Shown here: positions 24,925-37,081 of the stretch, piece after piece
Layout: each line of letters opens with the position of its first letter
Numbering within the stretch: position 1 is the stretch's first letter
Origin: Haberlea rhodopensis
Taxonomy: Eukaryota; Streptophyta; Magnoliopsida; Lamiales; Gesneriaceae
Reading direction: 5' to 3'
NCBI GenBank assembly: GCA_907163345.1
Contig: CAJQUN010000032.1
Location: 4,564,424-4,628,423 of the forward strand
DNA: 64,000 nt
Position numbers and translations under genes: made by a program
The notes under the pieces: generated by a model
What the model was told of the DNA's origin: nothing
The model's database searches: none
Seen by the model: the letters and a program-made list of their open reading frames with translations, nothing else

Positions 24925-25835
24925 GCTCTGAAAAAATCGGGACTTCCCCAGATTTTTGAGCACCTCTTTTCACATCATCATTTCTACTTCATAACACATC
25001 TTACTTGCTGAAACAACCATGTGAAGAACTTCATAAAATATCCATGTAAGCAATTAAATCAAGGGTTTAACAAAACCTAAGCTAACATGCATCATAATAT
25101 CATCATAATCTTCATCCTCAACCAACTTTAACAGAAACAGAGCATGCTTATCTTTTTTTCCAGATTTTCGAGCACATAGTTTCATAATAAGAAATCTATC
25201 ACATAAATCATGTAAAATGCTCAAACAACCATGCTAGTAGTTACTTAATACTACCATGTAAGCATCCCTACTAAGGTTCCACCCAAACCTACACTTACCA
25301 TGTGTTAAAACATCACCACAAAACCCAACTCAAACCAAAAACTCAGAAAAACAGAGTACCAACTTACCCCTCTCTTTTGCTCCTCTTTTGCAAGGTTTTT
25401 GGAACACTTTTACCAAGATTTTTCCCTTGCCTTACAGCTGCTAAGCTGGAACGAAAATGGAGGGGAGAGAAGGAGAAGGGAATGGAGGAGAGTTGATTGG
25501 AAGGCAATGATGTAAGTATGGGCTGCCAAGTGGGAAAAGGGTATGGGTTGCCAAGTGGGGAAGGGTGAGGTGGCGGGTAGGGGGGTGGTGAGGGTTGGGG
25601 TGGTCATGTGGTGTTTGATTGTGTCCCGGTATATAGTACGATGTATTGAAATATCCTCACTCGATATTTTCTAACTTCATTTCATTATTACATCCTTTAA
25701 AACACCCAACATGTTCCCCACACCATATCATCATATCATAAATCGTGGCCCCCAATTTAAATACACCACAACCCTTAAACACATCATAATTCATCATCGT
25801 AGAACATAATCATATCACATTTCGGGGGTATTACA

Positions 25836-26934
25836 CCTGCTCCCTCGTCAAAGCATACACCTGTCCCTGAGGTGGCCCCGTGGGCTGACCTCCATACTGC
25901 CTCGGTGCAAAAGGTGGTCTGTGATGTGCCGCTCTGTCCGCAGGCCTCTCCGCAGAGTTCTACTGTCTTCCCCGATTGGGATACTGTCGAGCAAAGTGGC
26001 CTCTGTCGCCACAGACATAACATCCTGAACAATCCTTTGACGGATGCGGTTGCCCACAAATAGAGCACTGGACCCTTCCAAATCTGCCTCCCTGAGGCTG
26101 TCCTCTCCCCGTAGGGGCATCATTCCTACGATTTCCTTTCCAACGGTTCTCGGGCCTCTTGCCACTGAACCTCGAAGGCGTTGTGTTCCCCCTTGGTTTG
26201 AACTGATCACCCCTCGGCCTCAAATTGTGAGAAGTAGATTTCTGAGGGGGTGCTGGAGGTGGCACTGCATCAGGATATGCGCCAACTCCCAGTTCGGCTA
26301 GCTCGGCTCGTGAAAGTGCATCATCAAAACAGGCAGGGCCATATGTAATTACCCTGTCATACAGTTCCGGCCTCAAGCCCTTCATGAAGTTCCTCATCTT
26401 CGCTTGAGTGCTTGCAGCAATGTGAGGTACATACCGAAGTAAGGAACAGTAATGTAGTGCATAATCTGATACAAGCATGGTACCTTGCTTGAGGTTCGTA
26501 AACTCATCCTCTTTAGCCTGTCTCGCAGCAGCTGAGAAATAACGGGCCAGAAACCGCGTCCTGAATAGTTTCCAATTGATCTCCTGACCCTGAGCCTCTT
26601 GCTCTATCACTGTGGTCTTCCACCACATCAGTGTCTTCTTAGCCAGCTGAAATTGTACTAATCTGATCCATGCCGTCTTTGCACAAGGCGCTGCCACAAA
26701 TATCTGCTCAGTCCTCTCTAACCATTCCTCAGCCTTTTCCCCTATTTCAGTTCCTTCGAACATTGGGGTTCGGTACATCATAAATTGAGACAAACTCAAC
26801 TCCCCAGGTAATAATTGCTGTTCAGAGGGCTCTTCCCCTAAGGCTGGCGGTGGTAATGGATTCGTACGCCCAGCACTTGCATTTACACTAACAGCGTCAC
26901 CCACTTCTACATTTGCTGCCATGCTGCAACACAA
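25836..26934 (-). pseudogene. GypD gag
   Basis: Open from an ATG at 26934 to a TAG at 25960-25962 (324 codons), the best-preserved gag of this family here. N-terminal NPLPPPALG, EEWLERTEQIF, RYFSAAARQAKEDEF, KGLRPELYDRVITYG, a proline-rich linker and two zinc knuckles. The second knuckle reads CGDRGHFARQY, so its last Cys is replaced by Tyr. The TAG replaces a CAG codon present in GypE. Gag sequence carries on to 25836, where GypE interrupts. In this clade gag and pol normally share one frame. The start at 26934 or the inner Met of MAANVEVGD (five codons on) are both possible. Confidence 0.88.
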
Positions 26935-27110
26935 GGGTTAACAACAATACCAAAAGCAGTTTATAAAGTACATCGTTAGATAATTGAACATGTTAGCATA
27001 ACATCTTCTACTTCATATGCAACATACATATACAACATGTTTAAAAGTAAGCACCTAGCAAACTTATTGCTAAGGCTACCCTTCACTCATTCCCGGGTTA
27101 TCTAACCACT

Positions 27111-27122
27111 GCTCTGATACCA
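27111..27122 (-). other. GypD primer-binding site
   Basis: TGGTATCAGAGC on the minus strand, four bases inside the LTR that starts at 27127. Intact initiator-Met site. Confidence 0.9.
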
Positions 27123-27549
27123 CTAATGTAGGGCCTCGCTACCCTAACAGTGTTATAGTGACATAAGAAGGACTAATCATTCATTAAAGACATCTTAAGG
27201 TTCTGGTTGTTACATGAGCTAACAGGATTACAGGCCAAAATACAAAACTTCAAAAATAATTCATTACATTCGCAAAAGAATGTCAACATTTAGATTTACA
27301 CTACTCCTAGAGTAGATACTAATCATAACTTGAAACCTAAACATTCCTGTGTTCCTCGTAGCTCACTGCCTCAACCCGACCCTTAGTCCTTTAGTCCAAA
27401 AGTGTACCTACAGGGACAACACATCATGAGCATATACAATCTTACTTAACATCATAAAAACATCATAGTAAATGCATGAAATATTGGTTAAGTAATTATG
27501 CTTGTTATTCATTAACTTCTTTTTGTTGTCCCTGATTCATATTCATGCA

Positions 27550-27735
27550 TATGGGCATCTTACCCTGTGGCATATTACCACATCATAATATCGTATGGCC
27601 TTTTACCATATGGGCATCTTACCCCGTGGCATCTTACCACATAATAACATCGTATGGCCTCTTACCATATGTGCATCTTACCCCGTGGCATCTTACCACA
27701 TAATAACATCGTATGGCCTCTTACCAGAAATCTAT
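27550..27735. repeat. 59-bp minisatellite, about 3 copies, GypD 5' LTR
   Basis: Left remainder of the array whose partner at 12256-12776 has almost nine units; one deletion end lies inside the fourth unit. Confidence 0.85.
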
Positions 27736-28091
27736 CACATAAAACATGTAACATGCTCGAACTAACATGCTAGTAGCAACATAATATTACCATGCAAGCA
27801 CCCATACCAAGGTTTTACCCAAACCTATACTTAGCATGCATAAAAACAACTCAACAAAACCCAAACTTAACCAAAGACTCCGAAAAACAGAGTACCCATC
27901 CTTATCCCTCTTCTTGTTCCTCTTTTTGCAAGGACTTTGAACACTTTCACCAAACTTTCCTTGCCTTAAAGCAGCTTATTCTGGGACGAAAATGGGGTGA
28001 GGAGGAGGAGGAGAGAAGGAGATGGAGATTGATTGGAAGGCATGAGTGGTAGCATGGGTTGGGCAAGTGGGGGGCATGGGTCAAACAAGTT

Positions 28092-28113
28092 GGGGGGGGG
28101 GGGGGGGGGGGGG
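28092..28113. repeat. Poly-G run (22 G) in GypD 5' LTR
   Basis: Uninterrupted, five bases longer than the partner tract. Confidence 0.95.
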
Positions 28114-28396
28114 AGGGTGAGGTGGCCGAGTGATTGGGGGGGGTGGGGTGGTGTGGTTGGGGTGCCATGTGGTGTTTAATTGTGCCCCGGTATTTAGCAC
28201 GATGCATTAAAATATCCTAACTCGATATTTTTCATCTTTATTTAATTAATACATCCTCTAAAACACCCAACATGCTCCCCACATCATATCATCATAACAT
28301 AATCATAGCCCCCAATTAAATGTACCACAACCCTCTTAAACATATCATAAATCATCATCATAGCACATAATTACATGACATTTCGGGGGTATTACA

Positions 28397-28598
28397 ATAC
28401 CCCATCGGCTAGAGCCAAATGCAAATTGGCAGTAGCATTACCGTTCATCTCATTCCACTTTTCATCGTCCATGCCCTCCTTCGGCCTATCTCCAATAGCC
28501 GCCAAGCAACGATCTTTTCGTAGAACTGCTTGCATCTTCATTTTCCACAACATGAAATTACTTCCGTTGAATTTTTCAATCTCGAACCGTACCGCCAT
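28397..28598 (-). pseudogene. TntX gag N-terminus
   Basis: ATG at 28596-28598 opens a TNT1-type Gag: FEIEKFNGSNFMLWKMKMQA, then DDEKWNEMNGNATANLHLAL. It is cut at 28397 by GypD; the gag continues at 11831. The 28397-28401 bases are the GypD target duplication. The stretch 28599-28720 is the short TntX leader. Confidence 0.88.
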
Positions 28599-28720
28599 TT
28601 CGACAACAATAAAATTGCCTCAATAAAAAAAATATATCTCAAAAAACTTTTATGATGTGGAAGATCAGTCAAGGCTACAACCATAGAGCATACTTAGAAT
28701 TTTTAAGATTTTTACAACGA

Positions 28721-28733
28721 GGCTCTGATACCA
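28721..28733 (-). other. TntX primer-binding site
   Basis: TGGTATCAGAGCC on the minus strand, two bases from the LTR start at 28736. Confidence 0.9.
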
Positions 28734-28735
28734 CT

Positions 28736-28934
28736 TGTTGGCCCCAGGTGCGGCAACATGAGATAGAAAATAGCGAAAATGAATAATAAAAATTGACACC
28801 AGAATTTACTTGGAAAACCCCTAAAAATTATTAGGGTAAAAACCACAGGCAAGATGAAAATATTCCACTATAATATTTTGTAGAACCTCTCGCTATCTTT
28901 CAAAGAGAAAAACACTCTCAATATAGGAGAAAAC
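28736..28934 (-). repeat. TntX 5' LTR, piece 1
   Basis: TGTTGGCCCCAGGTGCGGC onward matches 5919-6095 with small differences, including an extra stretch near 28870. Broken by CopA at 28935. Confidence 0.88.
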
Positions 28935-29384
28935 TGTAAGGAATCAAATACGCAGCGGAAATAAAATATGGATTCCAAACCGAGGACCTATACGGAGTTA
29001 ATCATATCGGGGTGTAAAGAGAATCATACCCTTGTAGCTTGTTTGAGCAGAATTCCACGAAGCAGCACGTCCAACGCGTCCTCGAGTCAGTAGCAAAACT
29101 TTTCAAGTTATGCTCTACGGTATCCACGATCAAATCAAAAGGGGATTGAAGAACAAGTTGCTAGACTTGATCTTCAACCGGAAAGTGACGAGCCACCAAA
29201 AGGGAGATGACGGCCGCGTCAAAAGGTCTGCTAGGTTTTGGGTGCTTGTTAATTCACAATTAACCTCTACCAGAAATAACCTAATGACCATGTATATATA
29301 CATGAAAAAAGCGGCTAGCTTAATCACAGGCTTTCGAAAAGCCCAAAACCACATTCTTAATTATAGCTATAGCCTATTATATAT

Positions 29385-29418
<34 letters not shown>

Positions 29419-30431
29419 GCCCGATATAATTATATGTATATATATATAATATTTTATAATTAAGACTCTTCTTAATCATATTAATTCATCCAATGAATTT
29501 TATCTACCCTTTATCGATTTAATCTTTTGTGTGACCCGTTAGGATCTTGCAACGTTGGCAGTGACCTAAAATCTAATTTTATGTCACAAGCAATGAGCGG
29601 TATCTAGCAACACATCAAGGCTACCCAAGTTACAAGAATGTCATTGACTCGACATAACCTATGGCCTGTGATAATATTAACCATGTAACTTAATCCCTTT
29701 GTCCTAGGTGTTTAGATTAAACACGAGTCATGGAATAGTCATACTCGTATAGTTCAATCTTTTATTTCTTGATCCCCAAGTTGACTAGAATAACGAATAA
29801 GCTCGATATCACATATCGACTCATTCGAGCATGGCCATGCATTTTAGTCTCACTTGATCAAGGGCCCAACACTTCTCCTGTTATATAGGAGGGACAAATC
29901 CTATCTTGATCACTCAACATCCCTCTACATATTTTGTGGTGTATCCAATGAATGTCTTTATAGTTTATCCTGTTACAGGTAACATTTGACAATATCAAGA
30001 TACAAAACTCCTTATGTTGGGATCTCTGGTGATCTCAAGTCGTAAGGATTACATACATTATTATCACTATGAGAATTGCTTATGACGTTCATATAACTAT
30101 CCATGTAGCATTCTCATGGTGGGTCTGTCCAGTACATCGTTCTCTAACATGCACCCATGTGTTGATTTGATATCTCATATCCATGAACAATTCATCAATC
30201 AATACATACTAGCCTCAATACATTATCATTATCCTTATTCATGATAATACTTGACTAGGGACAATATTTAAGAATAATACAATATTATTCTAAGGACATT
30301 AACATATATATAAATTCATATTACACAGATACTGGAATAATATATAATAATGAATTGCCTTTATTAAAATCATATTACATTGTATGCCAAAATCAATCAT
30401 CTAATGAGTTGTCTTAGGGCATATCCCAACA
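28935..30431 (-). repeat. CopA 3' LTR (1,497 bp)
   Basis: TGTAAGGAATCAAATACGCAG start and GGGCATATCCCAACA end, then AATCTCCCACTTGCACTAAG, the complement of the purine tract. Homologous to the CopB LTR throughout. A TA-rich microsatellite occupies 29376-29455. Confidence 0.9.
29376..29455. repeat. (TA)n-rich microsatellite in CopA 3' LTR
   Basis: Runs of TATATA broken by GTGGCCCG. The equivalent place in the 5' LTR is where that LTR is cut off (36400-36407). Confidence 0.9.
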
Positions 30432-30569
30432 AATCTCCCACTTGCACTAAGACCAATCAAACATGTACTTAATGCCTAAAGATCTAGTATGACGATCATG
30501 CTTCTGTTGTGACAGAGGTTTCGTCAGTGGGTCAGATACATTATCATCAGTTGGTACTTTGCATATTTT

Positions 30570-33500
30570 CACATCTCATCTTTCAACGATTTCTCGAATG
30601 AAATGAAAGCGTCGAAGTATGTGTTTGGATTGCTGGTGAGATCTGGGTTCCTTAGCCAATGCGATGGCTCCATTGTTGTCACAATAGAGTTCAATCGGAA
30701 TGCTAGGCATCAACCCAAGTTCAGAAATGAACTTCCTGATCCAAACAGCTTCCTTTGCTGCATTTGAGGCAGCAATGTACTCAGCTTCTGTTGTAGAATC
30801 GGCTACTGTCTTTTGCTTTGAACTCTTCCAGCTCACAACACCTCCATTTAGGCAAAACACATATCCTGATTGTGATCGAAAATCATCTTTGTCGATTTGG
30901 AAACTTGCATCAATGTAACCTATTACATTGAGCTCTTCCTCACCTCCATAAATCAAGAATGTATCCTTAGTTCTTCTTAAGTACTTCAGGATATTCTTGA
31001 CTGCAATCCAGTGACATTCACCTGGATCAACTTGATATCTGCTCGTCATGCTCAAAGCATACGAGACATCGGGACGAGTACATATCATGGCATACATGAT
31101 AGATCCAATAGCTGACGCATATGGAATCTTACTCATGCGTTGTCTCTCATCTGGTGTTGAAGGACATTGATCCTTCGAGAGATGTATTCCATGTGTCATA
31201 GGCACGAATCCTTTCTTAGATTCTTGCATACTAAACCGTTTTAGCACTTTGTCTATGTATGTACTTTAACTTAGGCCAAGTAATCTTCTCGATCTATCTC
31301 TATAGATCTTGATTCCTAATACATAGGTGGCTTCACCCAAGTCTTTCATAGAAAAACAATTCCCTAGCCAAATCTTTACAGATTGTAAGGCAGGGATATC
31401 ATTCCCAATTAGAAGTATGTCATCTACATACAATATTAGAAAGATAATTATGCTCCCAATGACCTTCTTGTAGACACAAGGTTCATCTACGTTTTTGATG
31501 AAACCAAAATCTTTGACTGCATCATCAAAACGAAGATTCCAAGTCCGAGAAGCTTGCTTCAATCCATAAATGGATCGTTGTAGCTTGCATATCTTTCCAG
31601 CATCCTTTGGATCGACAAAACCCTCGGGCTGTGTCATGTACACATCCTCAAGCAGATTTCCATTAAGGAAAGCTGTTTTGACATCCATCTACCATATTTC
31701 ATAATCATGAAATTCAGCTATTGCAAGTAAGATCCTAATGGATTTAACCATGGCAACTAGTGAAAAAGTTTCATCATAGTCAATTCCATGAATTTGTTTG
31801 AAACCTTTTGCTACCAGTCGACCTTTAAAGGTTTGTACATTACCATCCATGTCGGTCTTCTTCTTGAAAATCCATTTGCACCCTATGGGTCTCACCCCTT
31901 CAGGTGGGTCAACCAAAGTCCATACTTGGTTTGCATACATGGATTCCATCTCAGATTTCATGGCTTCTTGCCATTTCTCAGAATCAGTGCCCATTATAGC
32001 TTCTTGATAAGATGACGGCTCATCCTCATCAATAAGTAGTAAGTCACCTTGTTGAGTCACAAGAAATCCATATCTCTGTGGCTCCCGGTGTTCTCTTACA
32101 GACCTACGTTGGGCTTGTGTCTCTTGAGCAGGCACTTCATCCACAACAACTTGTGGTGACTGCTCTGTTTCCATCTCAATATCATGTTCAGTGTTTTCTT
32201 GTGGTTGAACTTCACTAAGTTCTATATGTCTCCCACTGGTTTTTCTAGAAATAAATTCTCTTTCAAGAAAGACACCAGTCCGAGCAACAACCACTTTGTT
32301 CTCGGTGGGATAATAGAAATAGTATCCTTTCGTTTCCTTAGGATACCCCACAAATAAACACTTATCAGATTTGGGTCCAAGTTTGTTAGAGGCGTGACGT
32401 CTCACGAAAGCCTCACAACCCCAAATCTTCATAAAAGACATACTAGGACGTTTCCCAGTCCATATCTCATATGGTGTCTTTTCCACTGATTTAGATGGAA
32501 CACGGTTCAGTATGAATATTGTTGTTTCTAAAGCATGTCCCCAAAAGGATATCGGAAGATCTGGTGACTCATCATTGATCGAACCATGTCCAACAAGGTT
32601 CGATTCCTCCTTTCGGATACACCATTCCATTGTGGAGTATACGGAGGGGTGAGTTGTGGGACTATCCCACACACCTTTAGATAGTCACGAAACTCTTGGC
32701 TTAGGTATTCACCTCCTCGACCTGATCGGAGGATTTTGATACTTTTACCGAGTTGGTTTTGTACTTCATTCTTGAAATCCTTGAACTTTTCAAAGGTTTC
32801 ATGTTTATGTTTCATTAGGTACACATACCCATATCTACTGAAGTCATAAGTAAAGGTAACGAAGTATTGAAAATCACCTCTAGCATGTGTGCTTATTGGC
32901 CCACATACATCACTATGTATGAGACTCAATAAATCATTTGTCCTTTCAACATGTCCCTTGAAAGGAGCTTTAGTCATCTTGCCCATTAAACAAGATTCAC
33001 ATGTTTCATATGATTCAAAATCAAATGAATCCAATACTCCATCCTTATGAAGTTTTGATATGCGATTCTCGTTTATATGTCCCAAGCGACAATGCCAGAG
33101 ATAAGTTGGATTAGAGTCATTATTCTTAATCCTTTTAGTATTTATGTTATAGACAGGCATATCAAGATTTAATACATAAAGACCATTAATCATTTGTGCA
33201 CTAGCATAAAACATATCATTTAAATAAATGGAGCAACAATTGTCCTTTATAATAAATGAAAATCCAAACTTGTCCAAACAAGAAATAGAGAAAATGTTTC
33301 TAGTAATTGAAGGCATAAAATAACAGTCTTTTAAATTTAAAGATAAACCGGAAGGCAAAGATAATGAATAATCTCCTATAGCTAATGCAGCAACTCTTGC
33401 TCCATTTCCTACTCGGAGATCTACTTCGCCTTTTGCCAATGTCCTACTCCTTTTAAGATCCTGCACATTAACACAAATGTGAGATCCACATCCAGTATCT

Positions 33501-34407
33501 AATACCCATGATGAAGAAGTAGATAAATTGACTTCTATAACAAAAATACCTGAAGTGGAAGTCACACTTCCCTTCGTCTTCTTAAGATCCTCCAGATAAA
33601 CTTTGCAATTTCTTTTCCAATGTCCGGTCTCACCACAATGGAAACAGTTCCCCTCTTTTGCCACTCCTCCCTTTGGCTTTAGTGCAGAAACATGTGGCTT
33701 AGACTTAAAAAGGACCTTCTTGTTCTTCTTGTAGCCTTTAGCTTTAGTATTTCCTTTGCTCTTATTCACAATAAGAACATTTGTAGGCTTAGACTTCTTG
33801 CTATTTGCTTCAAAAGTTCTAAGCATGCCAAGCAACTGTGGTAGAGTCTTTTCAATTTCAATCATATTGTAATTCAAGACAAATTGACTAAAGCTTTCAG
33901 GCAACGATTGCAAGATCACGTCAGTGGCTAACTCTTGGTCCAAAGGAAAACCCAGCTTCTCCAGATTCTCAATGTACCCAATCATATTGAGTACATGAGT
34001 TCCAACTAGACTTCCTTCTACCATTCTACACTGGAATAACGCTTTAGAGACGTCATACCTCTCTTGTCTTGCTTGTTGTTGGTACAGTTGCTTTAGATGT
34101 TCGATCATATCGAACGCCTCCATTTCCTTACGTTGCTTCTGAAGCTCAGAGTCATGGTGGCAAGCATAAGGCACCCAACATCAAGTGCGTCATTTTGATG
34201 CTTCTTGTAAGCATCATTATCGGCTTTAGCAGCCGTCAAGGGAGGTTCCTCAGTAGGTAAGGGTTCCTCTAGGACATATTGCTTCTTTTCTTGTTTGAGG
34301 ACAATCCTCAAATTCCTATACCAGTCTAGGAAATTTGTCCCATTAAGTTTGTCCTTCTCAAGGACCGATCGTAATGATAGTGTGCTTGTAACGTTGTTGG
34401 TTGCCAT
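30570..34407 (-). pseudogene. CopA Gag-Pol, broken
   Basis: Full copia order by comparison with CopB: gag start MATNNVTSTLSLRSVLEKDK at 34407, zinc knuckle CFHCGETGHWKRNC, protease LDTGCGSHI, pre-integrase WHCRLGHINENRIS, integrase HSDVCGP, RT with LYVDDILLIGN, RNase H DASFQIDKDD. Lesions against CopB: one base lost near 34147 (frameshift in gag), a one-base change of length near 32555, CAG to TAG at 31689-31691, CAA to TAA at 31266-31268 and an early TGA at 30576-30578. The integrase region also has Asp to Gly in RSGRGGEY. Not functional. Confidence 0.9.
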
Positions 34408-35931
34408 GGATATCTACAATATAAATATGCAAAATAAGTTTATGATTTTAATCATTTAATATGGTCTTATATTAAATGACACTCCCACTATTTTGTTTAA
34501 AATTATCAACCCTCGAAAACTTTAGTGGGCCAAGATCCATATTTCACTTAATCTTGAGTTAGCTTTGGCTAATCACCCAAGACTCGGTTATTTAGGTAGA
34601 CAACTCTTTGTCAGTTACAATCACATGTAATTCTTGGATGGTTGGACGAACAACGCTTTGTTCAAATTCATCTAATGAATTATTTTCCAACCCCATGCCT
34701 CTAGGTTCCCAATCCTATTGAGATCACGCTAGTTAAGTCGAACCCAATTTTAAAATAACACGGATATCACTTTTATCCTTTCGCGCCTTACTAAAATTGT
34801 CACGGTGCTTTGCTTTGGCAAACCCACACATGTTCAATCGAAGTCTTGACGAGTATTTTTAATTGGAAGGCATCTTGATTGACTTAATATTATTAGAGGG
34901 ATTTAAAGATTTCATGATTTTATTAATATTGAAAATATGTTTGGTACATATACATATCTACATATATGTATATCAAGCATCAATATTAAATAAAACTATA
35001 AACATGCATCACATACATCAACATAAAATAAACGTGACATGGTTATAGCCACAACTAAAGATTTCTCAAGCCAATGAGAAAATCTAAAAGGTCAACCTAA
35101 GGGTAACTTCTCCAAGCACCTCTTTGGTCCTTTTGTGAATGGCCTCCTCGTCCCGGCACCATGGTCCATCTTCATTGATCTCCATCAATACAATTCTAAC
35201 TATACTATATAACAATTACATGATATAGAGAATTCCCCGAGTTACATTCGAGGGGAGCATAGGGGAGGTAATACATTCAGAAAAAAAATAGAGAAGGCAC
35301 TACTCGCAGGCCGTATTTAAAATTACAATCATTCAAAAAATTCCTATCTAATAGGTCATAAGGCTATAACCATGCACCATGCTCAAACAACACATAAAAC
35401 ATACTAGGACATCATAACAATTAATGAATTAAATTCTAAACATTTTAAAATTTAATTCTATGTCCATAAATTGTAATAAAATTTTGAAAAGAAAAAAAAA
35501 ATATTGCACGCTCGGGTTGGACACCGCCCAGCATGGGCGGTCGCCTGCCCATCCTTTGGCGGTCGCCCTCCTGGCCTTGGGTAATCGCCCGCCTATGCGT
35601 TGGCGCGTTCGCCCGCCTTGCGATTTTCGTACGCCCGACTTTAGAGCTATGGTCGCCTACCTTGCTTGCTACGTTCGCCCGACTATCGAGCTACGTTCGC
35701 CCGACTATCGAGCTACGTTCGCCCGCCTTGCTAGAGCCAGTCTTGCGCACACATATGTATCTTATACATAATTAATATATCACATATATTTTACGATTCT
35801 TTCCACACACATATCTCATATGTTGACTATAACATATCTAATATGTTATTACAGTTTCGATTAGCATGTAACAATAACTTATAATCTGATAAAAGAACTT
35901 ATCATATAACCCCGATATGAGCTTCGTACAC
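34408..35931 (-). other. CopA 5' leader, no gene
   Basis: About 1.5 kb between PBS and gag ATG, clearly homologous to the CopB leader at its gag-proximal end (AAGATCCATATTTCACTTAA is shared). A GC-rich middle part (35510-35740) is specific to CopA and carries a 22-bp tandem repeat. No convincing ORF; the short plus-strand frames at 35460-35775 come from the repeat. Confidence 0.7.
35670..35726. repeat. 22-bp tandem repeat in CopA leader
   Basis: CTACGTTCGCCCGACTATCG plus AG twice in tandem, then a partial third copy. Looser GTTCGCCCG/GGTCGCC words are scattered from about 35530. Confidence 0.85.
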
Positions 35932-35944
35932 GGCTCTAATACCA
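35932..35944 (-). other. CopA primer-binding site, one mismatch
   Basis: Plus strand GGCTCTAATACCA; the usual G is A at one place. One base separates it from the LTR at 35946. Confidence 0.85.
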
Positions 35945-35945
35945 C

Positions 35946-36407
35946 TGTAAGGAATCCAACATGCGAATACGCAGCGGAAATAAAATATGGATTCCAAACC
36001 AAGGACCTATACGGAGTTAATCATATCGGGGTGTAAAGAGAATCATACCCTTGTAGCGTGTTTGAGCAGAATTCCACGAAGCAGCACGTCCAACGCGCCC
36101 TCGAGTCAGTAGCAAAACTTTTCAAGTTATGCCTCTACGGTATCCACGATCAAATCAAAGGGGGATTGAAGAACAAGTTGCTAGACTTGATCTTCAACCG
36201 GAAAGTTACGAGCCACCAAAAGGGAGATGACGGCCGCGTCAAAAGGTCTGCTAGGTTTTGGGTGCTTGTTAATTCACAATTAACCTCTACCAGAAATAAC
36301 CTAATGACCATGTATATATACATGAAAGAAGCGGCTAGCTTAATCACAGGCTTTCGAAAAGCCCAAAACCACATTCTTAATTATAGCTATAGCCTATTAT
36401 ATATATA
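35946..36407 (-). repeat. CopA 5' LTR, truncated (462 bp)
   Basis: Matches the first 460 bp of 28935-30431, then ends at the TA repeat. TntX LTR sequence begins at 36408. Confidence 0.88.
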
Positions 36408-36538
36408 TCAAAGAGAACAACACTCTCAATATAGGGGAAAACTACCTCACAAATATTATAGAAATACACACTCAAATGTATATGTATGAGAAAACACTCA
36501 GAAATGGGATGAATGAAATGAAATCAGAAGAGCTCTAT
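36408..36538 (-). repeat. TntX 5' LTR, piece 2
   Basis: TCAAAGAGAACAACACTCTC onward matches 6056-6190. The last five bases, 'tctat' (36534-36538), are the GypC target duplication. Its first 34 bases repeat sequence already present at 28903-28934. Confidence 0.88.
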
Positions 36539-37081
36539 TGTAAGACCCCGTTATCTTATCAGGTACTAAGGTGCAATTTAGAGAACTAAACATTCATGTA
36601 AATATATCAGATAACGTGCCGTGTTGATTAACCTGAGCTTTAGAGATTACAGTACCAAATGTTTACGAATTCCTACAAGGTACTACATTATAGTCTTACT
36701 CTACTCAGTAGAAGCTATACAAAATTTTTCTCTAACATGCTAATCATGTAGCACTCCTTACAGCTCAGCATATCAACCCCGACCCTGGTTCTCGTCAACA
36801 AAAGCACCTACAAAGACAACCCCCAACACATGAGCATATCATAATTCATATTCAACATAATATGAATGTAAAGCGTAAATGCACAACTCATAAATACAAA
36901 GCACTTCCTGCATTTCCCAGCATTTACAACGCCCATTGGTTGTCCCTGTACCATAACTCATAATAAAACACATTATATGAAATTATGGATCCTTTAATAA
37001 TGTCATGACATATCACCTCTTTCTTTACATATCTTTTGAGTCATATATCAACAGTTATGTTAATGCTTCATGCTTCCACAA

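Larger units (their letters stand above)
17586..25835 (-). mobile_element. GypE: Tekay-like gypsy element nested in GypD
   Basis: LTRs 17586-19684 and 23795-25835, flanked by the duplication 'cctgc' (17581-17585 and 25836-25840). It lies in the gag-protease linker of GypD in the same orientation. Internal coding is close to GypD in sequence but has its own deletions, including loss of the gag N-terminus and of most of the primer site. Confidence 0.92.
23795..25835 (-). repeat. GypE 5' LTR (2,041 bp)
   Basis: Starts TGTGGGGTCTTCCC right after 'gataccactaa', of which only GATACCA remains from the primer site. Near-identical to 17586-19684 apart from one missing 58-bp unit and scattered substitutions. 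Confidence 0.92.
11832..28396 (-). mobile_element. GypD: Tekay-like gypsy element carrying GypE
   Basis: LTRs at 11832-14099 and 27127-28396. Both flanks carry the same five bases, 'atacc' (11827-11831 and 28397-28401), so this is one insertion into TntX gag. The internal region is split by GypE (17586-25835). Without GypE the element is about 8.3 kb, with gag, protease, RT, RNase H and integrase, all damaged. Confidence 0.88.
27127..28396 (-). repeat. GypD 5' LTR with internal deletion (1,270 bp)
   Basis: Matches 11832-14099 at both ends but jumps from the minisatellite (about 27735) to a point past the palindrome cluster. It has therefore lost most of the minisatellite, the dyad and all CGATCGATCG sites. 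Holds a 22-base G run at 28092-28113. Confidence 0.9.
28935..36407 (-). mobile_element. CopA: copia element with a truncated 5' LTR
   Basis: 3' LTR 28935-30431, gag-pol 30570-34407, leader, PBS 35932-35944, 5' LTR 35946-36407. The 5' LTR lacks about its outer 1 kb. A simple target duplication is not seen: the right flank repeats about 34 bases of the left flank (28903-28934 and 36409-36441). The two LTRs differ at roughly eight sites plus a short gap over their shared 460 bp. Confidence 0.88.

Noticed and set aside
35460..35775. Basic, Arg-rich plus-strand ORFs in the CopA leader
   Set aside because: Produced by the 22-bp tandem repeat and GC-rich insert; antisense to CopA, and no equivalent ORF exists in CopB.
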